From assembly GCF_000379065.1 (NCBI RefSeq), contig NZ_KB900614.1, forward strand, positions 4,490,586 through 4,554,585: 64,000 nucleotides of DNA, given 5' to 3'. Both the position numbers and the translations under genes were made by a program. Positions 60,265 through 64,000 of this stretch are shown here, piece by piece. The number at the start of each line of letters is the position of its first letter. Position 1 is the stretch's first letter. Origin of the DNA: Salinispora mooreana. Lineage in GTDB: Bacteria; Actinomycetota; Actinomycetes; Mycobacteriales; Micromonosporaceae. The notes below the pieces were generated by a model that saw nothing but the letters and a program-made list of their open reading frames with translations, did not search any database and had not been told where the DNA came from.

Positions 60265-61937
60265 CACGTCTCCTGTGCTGCGGCGCCGGCCCGTGCGTGC
60301 GGCTGCACACCGCCGCTGGAGAGCAGGTCCTGCGCCTCGTCGAGGGGGAGTTGCTGGTCCAGATATGCGCCGAGGCGCAGCAGGTCGTAGCCGATGTCGA
60401 GGGTGCGCTGCCAGCCGTCCGCGGAGTCGAACGACGACGGGAACGCCTCACCGCCCGAGGCCTTCCGGATATTGGTCACGTACTCGTGCAGGAGGGTGAG
60501 CAGAAGCCGGGCGTCCTCCTCGCTGGTGGCCACGGTCGTGTACAGCCGTTCGGCGAGGACACGGATGTGCGAGTGCCCGTCGGGCAGCAGATCGAGTCGG
60601 TGTAGGAGCTCGGGATCCGGCGGCAACGGACTCACACCGTGCGCGCTGAGCAGGGCACGCAGCCCGCCGTTGACCGCGCGCACCGTGGTCAGTGCAGCGA
60701 CCCTCCACTGTTCGCGGTCGAGTGCACCCCGCAGGTCCTCCAGAGCGTTTTCGATCATGAAGTTGCCCCACATCAGCGCCATCGCGGCGGCGGCGAAGCG
60801 CGGCGCCGGCAGCGGTAGCAACGCGATCGCGCGGGGATGCGGTGGCTCGGCGCCGGCGATACCCAGGATCGGGCTGCCGGTCGCCGGGGCGGGGGTGATG
60901 GGGCCGAGCGGTGCGGCCATCGGAATCCGTGGCGAGATCGGGGCACCCTGCCAGGTGATCCGGATCAGGCCGTACCGGAGGTAGGCGGCGATCAGCTCAC
61001 CCGGGTCGGCGACGCCCGTCCGCTCGGCGTCGGCCATCAGCGCCGCGAGTGGTCGTCCCCAGACGATGCGTCGCCACACCCGCGTGGCGGCGTCGCCGAG
61101 AACGAAGACATCACGTCGGTCACGTACCAGATGCACCTGGTCGTCGATCTGCCAGGTGGTCACTGCCGGCACTCGGGCAACGACCAGCCGTTGCGGATCT
61201 TCGGTGCAGCCCGGCACGCCGAGGTCCGCGACCAGGCGTATGCAGTCGCGCGTGTGCTCGATCTCCCCGCCGGCACCGGGCTCCGCGTTGATGGTCTGCC
61301 AGTAGCGTTCCACCAGCTGGTCCCCGACGAGCCGGTCGAGCTGCAGCGAGAGCCACTTCGGCTCGATGTACGTCTCACCGTGGCGGGCCAGGTAGCTCTT
61401 GGCTGCCTGCTGGAGTCCCGCCCGTGCCCACACCACGGCCGACTCCACCTGGCCCAGGGCGAGCAGCGCGATCGAGTGTCGGATGGACTGCCGTGCGTGT
61501 TCCGCCCACCACGTGGTCATGACGACGGCGAAGTCGTCGTATGCGAGGTGGTCACGGATCCTCTCGACCAGGTCCGGGCGGAACACGACATGCGCTCGGA
61601 GCAGCCGTTGGCACCGGTTGAGCAGGTGCTCGTCCAGTGTGGCGACACGGCGCGCGGTGCGTCCGACGTACCCGTTGACCTCCTGGAGGTGGTCCACGAT
61701 CTGGCCGATGGACCGGGTGCGGATCTCCACCCGACGTCCCGCGATGAAGAAGATCGTGGGCATCGTCGGCAGGTCAGCCTCCTGATCGGCGATCAGAAGG
61801 AAGTCGATGTCGGAGCGAGAGTTGCCGAAGCCCTCGGCGATGGAGCCTTCCAGGATCAGCGCGACACTCCTGGGGTGACCGATACGCTCCAGCGTCTCGG
61901 CCGCGAGTGAATTGATCTCGGCTTCGTCGAGGATCAT
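60264..61937 (-). CDS. Nucleotidyltransferase-like protein with helical and PqqD-like regions, Spt3-like
   Basis: 557 residues. N-terminal pol-beta-type nucleotidyltransferase motif LILEGSIAEGFGNSRSDIDF (GS..G....SDxDxx), missing an obvious third carboxylate. Next a helical HEPN/KNTase-C-like region (RQSIRHSIALLALGQVESAV, VWARAGLQQAAKSYLARHGE). The centre (RDVFVLGDAATRVWRRIVWG) resembles PqqD-type peptide-binding domains. A C-terminal helical region (FMIENALEDLRGALDREQWR) completes it. Nucleotidyl transfer onto a phosphate or hydroxyl intermediate is one possibility; the combination is unfamiliar to me outside this locus type. Confidence 0.7.
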   Translation of the reverse strand: MILDEAEINSLAAETLERIGHPRSVALILEGSIAEGFGNSRSDIDFLLIADQEADLPTMPTIFFIAGRRVEIRTRSIGQIVDHLQEVNGYVGRTARRVATLDEHLLNRCQRLLRAHVVFRPDLVERIRDHLAYDDFAVVMTTWWAEHARQSIRHSIALLALGQVESAVVWARAGLQQAAKSYLARHGETYIEPKWLSLQLDRLVGDQLVERYWQTINAEPGAGGEIEHTRDCIRLVADLGVPGCTEDPQRLVVARVPAVTTWQIDDQVHLVRDRRDVFVLGDAATRVWRRIVWGRPLAALMADAERTGVADPGELIAAYLRYGLIRITWQGAPISPRIPMAAPLGPITPAPATGSPILGIAGAEPPHPRAIALLPLPAPRFAAAAMALMWGNFMIENALEDLRGALDREQWRVAALTTVRAVNGGLRALLSAHGVSPLPPDPELLHRLDLLPDGHSHIRVLAERLYTTVATSEEDARLLLTLLHEYVTNIRKASGGEAFPSSFDSADGWQRTLDIGYDLLRLGAYLDQQLPLDEAQDLLSSGGVQPHARAGAAAQET

Positions 61938-63619
61938 GCGGGGACCTCCGGCTCGACCATCGACGCTTTCAGCGTTCCCTCCTGTAGGCGCTGCCACATT
62001 CCACGACGGCGTGGCTTACCGCTGGTGGTGCGTTGGATCAGGCCGTGGTTACCGACCGCGAACCGGATTCGCGGCTCGATACCCAGTCGGGAGCGCAGGG
62101 TGCGGTAGGCGTTCCCCTCCCAGCCGCGGCGCCCGCCCTCGACGAGCAGCAGAACGCCGGGACGCTCGGTTTCCGGAGCGCTGATCACCACGCAGCGACT
62201 GGGGGACAGGCCGGTCGCCTCAACGACCGCCGCCTCGAGGTCCTCGACGTAGACGTTGCGTCCCCGGACCTTGAGGCTGTCGCCCATCCGGCCCAGTACG
62301 AACAGCTGGCCGGCGTGGAGGAACCCGGCGTCGCCGGTGTGCAGGCCGTCCGGGGTAAAGCGGGTGCCGCCGGAGTCGGCGTCGTTGGTGTAGCCCGTGG
62401 TGACCGTTTCCCCGCTGACCCTGATCTCACCGAGATGGCCCGGCGGCAACTCGACGCCACCCTGGTCGACGATGCTGATCCGGGTGCCGAGGCGCGGGCC
62501 GCCGCAGCCGGTGAGCCAATCGTTGCGTGTCGGCACCGGCTCCTCACCGAGGCGGAACTGCCGGGTCAGCTCGACCCGCTGGCCGAATCGCAGAGTGTCC
62601 GGCCTCACCTGCACCACCAGCGGCGGGACACCGTGGTCCGTGCCGGTCACCCCGAGCGTCGTTTCCGCCATCCCGTACGCAGGGGTGAGCGTGCCGCGGT
62701 GGAAGCCCGCGGCGGCGGTAGCCTCGACAAACCTGTCGAGCACCGCGGGGTTGATGGTCTGCGCGCCGACGAACGCGGTCCGCCATCCGGAGAGATCCCA
62801 GCTGGCGATGCGCTCGGCGGAGATTCGTTCCACCGCGTACTCGTACGCGAACGGCGGCGCGGCCGTGATCGTGGCGCGGGTCATGCACTCCAACCATCTG
62901 CCCGGGTCGCGCAGGAACTGCGCGGGCCGCATCAGCCACAGGTCGGCCTGACTACACACGGCGGCGAGTAGGGTGCCGACGAGCCCCATGTCGTGATAGA
63001 GCGGCAGCCAGGAGGCCACCGAGTCGTCCTCGCTCCAGTCGCTCCACGCCCGGGTGCAGGAGACGTTGACGGCGAGGTTCTGCCAGGTGACCGGCACGCC
63101 TCGGGGGACGCCGGTGGAGCCGGAGGTGAACTGGAGGATCGCCAGGTCGTCGGGGCCCGCTTTGGGAACCTCGACCGGTTCCTCGGCCTCCCGGTGCAGG
63201 AAGGCGCGGCCGGGCAGGTCCGCCGCGGCCAGAGCCGAGTCGGCGATGTCCTGGTAGCGCTCGGTGGTGATCATCAGTACCGGTTGCGCCCGACGCAGAA
63301 CGCTCGAGACGAGCTCGACGTACTCGGTGCTGCTGGTGAGGCTGGGTGGGGTGATCATGCAGGGGGTGAGGCCCGCGGCCCAGGCCCCGAAGTACGCGCA
63401 GAGCGTCGGGTAGCTCGTCGGCATGAGCAGGCAGACCACCTCCCCGGGCCGGGCGCCGGTAGCGGTCATCGCCGCCGCGCTGCGTCGTGCCGCGAGAGAC
63501 AGGTCCGCGTACGAGTGGTAGTCCCAATCGCCCCCGTCGCCGAGGAACCGGATCCCCCTGTCGGTCCGGGGGTCGATCAGCCAGTTGCGCACATCGGTGA
63601 AGTCCAGGCTGGTGGTCAC
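61934..63619 (-). CDS. Fatty acyl-AMP ligase (FAAL-type), Spt2-like
   Basis: 561 residues, ANL superfamily: LAILQFTSGSTGVPRGVPVT, SWLPLYHDMGLVGTLLAAVC (FAAL-typical), TPAYGMAETTLGVTG, GLHTGDAGFLHAGQLFVLGR, GRNVYVEDLEAAV. The LPLYHDMGL and AYGMAE forms are those of fatty acyl-AMP ligases, which load acyl-AMP onto ACPs, rather than acyl-CoA synthetases. It would charge the ACP two genes downstream. GTG 63619 overlaps the upstream stop (GTGA). Confidence 0.88.
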   Translation of the reverse strand: MTTSLDFTDVRNWLIDPRTDRGIRFLGDGGDWDYHSYADLSLAARRSAAAMTATGARPGEVVCLLMPTSYPTLCAYFGAWAAGLTPCMITPPSLTSSTEYVELVSSVLRRAQPVLMITTERYQDIADSALAAADLPGRAFLHREAEEPVEVPKAGPDDLAILQFTSGSTGVPRGVPVTWQNLAVNVSCTRAWSDWSEDDSVASWLPLYHDMGLVGTLLAAVCSQADLWLMRPAQFLRDPGRWLECMTRATITAAPPFAYEYAVERISAERIASWDLSGWRTAFVGAQTINPAVLDRFVEATAAAGFHRGTLTPAYGMAETTLGVTGTDHGVPPLVVQVRPDTLRFGQRVELTRQFRLGEEPVPTRNDWLTGCGGPRLGTRISIVDQGGVELPPGHLGEIRVSGETVTTGYTNDADSGGTRFTPDGLHTGDAGFLHAGQLFVLGRMGDSLKVRGRNVYVEDLEAAVVEATGLSPSRCVVISAPETERPGVLLLVEGGRRGWEGNAYRTLRSRLGIEPRIRFAVGNHGLIQRTTSGKPRRRGMWQRLQEGTLKASMVEPEVPA

Positions 63620-64000
63620 GCGGACGTCCCATCCGTGTCGTCGAGGATCGTGATCGTGCCGGTCCCGCCGTCCATCCGGACGGTCATGCCGGTTTCCAGT
63701 TCCTGGGTGGCGCCCTTGGCCTTGACGATCGTCGGCACGCCCAACTCGCGCGCCACGATCGCGACGTGGGTCAGCGGGCTTCCCCGCTCGATGATCAGTC
63801 CGGTCGCTGACGGTAGTGCGGCGACCCAGCCCGGGTCGGTGCTGTAGGCCACGATGATGCCGCCGTTGACGTCCTGAGGTCGCGCGGTGACGACGACTCG
63901 TCCGGTCGTGACGCCCGGGGACGATGGTGTCCCGCGCAGCTCACCGACGCCGGTGCGGGTGGCCCGGCCGACGCTCCAACCGGCGGCCTCGAGATTGCCC
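63616..64000 (-). CDS. PEP-synthase/PPDK-type protein, C-terminal mobile domain (partial), Spt1-like
   Basis: The 127 codons present end a larger gene that starts beyond 64000. They form the PEP-utilising mobile (swivelling) domain: SSPGVTTGRVVVTARPQD, GLIIERGSPLTHVAIVAREL with the phospho-carrying His in LTH, GVPTIVKAKGATQELETGMT. The family includes PEP synthase, PPDK and rifampicin phosphotransferase, which phosphorylate substrates from ATP via phospho-His. In a butyrolactone-phosphate pathway a small-molecule kinase role is inferred. First gene of the operon visible here. Confidence 0.82.
   Translation of the reverse strand, partial: GNLEAAGWSVGRATRTGVGELRGTPSSPGVTTGRVVVTARPQDVNGGIIVAYSTDPGWVAALPSATGLIIERGSPLTHVAIVARELGVPTIVKAKGATQELETGMTVRMDGGTGTITILDDTDGTSA

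Overview
The window is high-GC actinomycete DNA. Its genes have the codon bias, leaderless or GGAGG-led starts and ATGA/GTGA overlaps of that group. Two clusters point to a Salinispora-like Micromonosporaceae genome: an enterocin-type type II polyketide cluster and, next to it, a nine-gene AfsA-containing operon laid out like the salinipostin (spt) locus of Salinispora. The genus call is inference from cluster content, not from a marker gene.

Layout. 0-7.4 kb: the end of a TPR gene, a tRNA-Leu(GAG) with a serine-recombinase remnant against its 3' end, and the relic of an older natural-product locus (NRPS and O-methyltransferase fragments) whose UvrA-like resistance ATPase, TetR repressor and MFS exporter are still intact. 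7.4-16.4 kb: a mobile-element pile-up. A Tn554-type transposon (tnpA-tnpB-tnpC) has cut an IS3 element in two, followed by two broken IS630 elements that flank an ECF sigma factor/DGPF-protein pair. 16.8-19.8 kb: a sulfide-oxidation pair, persulfide dioxygenase-rhodanese fusion plus sulfide:quinone oxidoreductase. 19.8-25.4 kb: a 5'-truncated histidine kinase, an orphan decayed csb2 (type I-G CRISPR) gene, an IS4 remnant, a YcxB-like gene, an intact IS982 and a CobW pseudogene. 25.8-29.1 kb: a two-component system and a membrane acyltransferase. 29.4-30.1 kb: sigma-factor and ISL3 remnants.

30.1-47.9 kb: the enterocin-type cluster. It holds KSalpha, CLF, ACP, acyltransferase, an EncM-type flavoprotein, P450, a phenylalanine ammonia-lyase with a Thr-Ser-Gly MIO motif, ketoreductase, methyltransferase, two NTF2-fold proteins, a benzoate-CoA-ligase-type enzyme, a second acyl-CoA ligase, an MFS pump with its own TetR and operator, and a SARP activator with two TTA codons. 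Phenylalanine would be converted to cinnamate and, through ligases and host beta-oxidation, to a benzoyl starter. The minimal PKS then extends it, and the KR, EncM-like oxidase, methyltransferase and P450 finish the caged product.

47.9-54.9 kb: IS debris (IS701, IS3, IS256), a TetR/alpha-beta-hydrolase pair, a secreted trypsin-like protease and a TetR/FAD-monooxygenase pair with clear operators. 55.2-64 kb (continuing off the right edge): a tightly coupled minus-strand operon of PEP-synthase-like protein, fatty acyl-AMP ligase, nucleotidyltransferase-like protein, ACP, NAD-dependent reductase, NDP-kinase-like protein, UbiA-like membrane enzyme, luciferase-like oxidoreductase and AfsA-type butyrolactone synthase.
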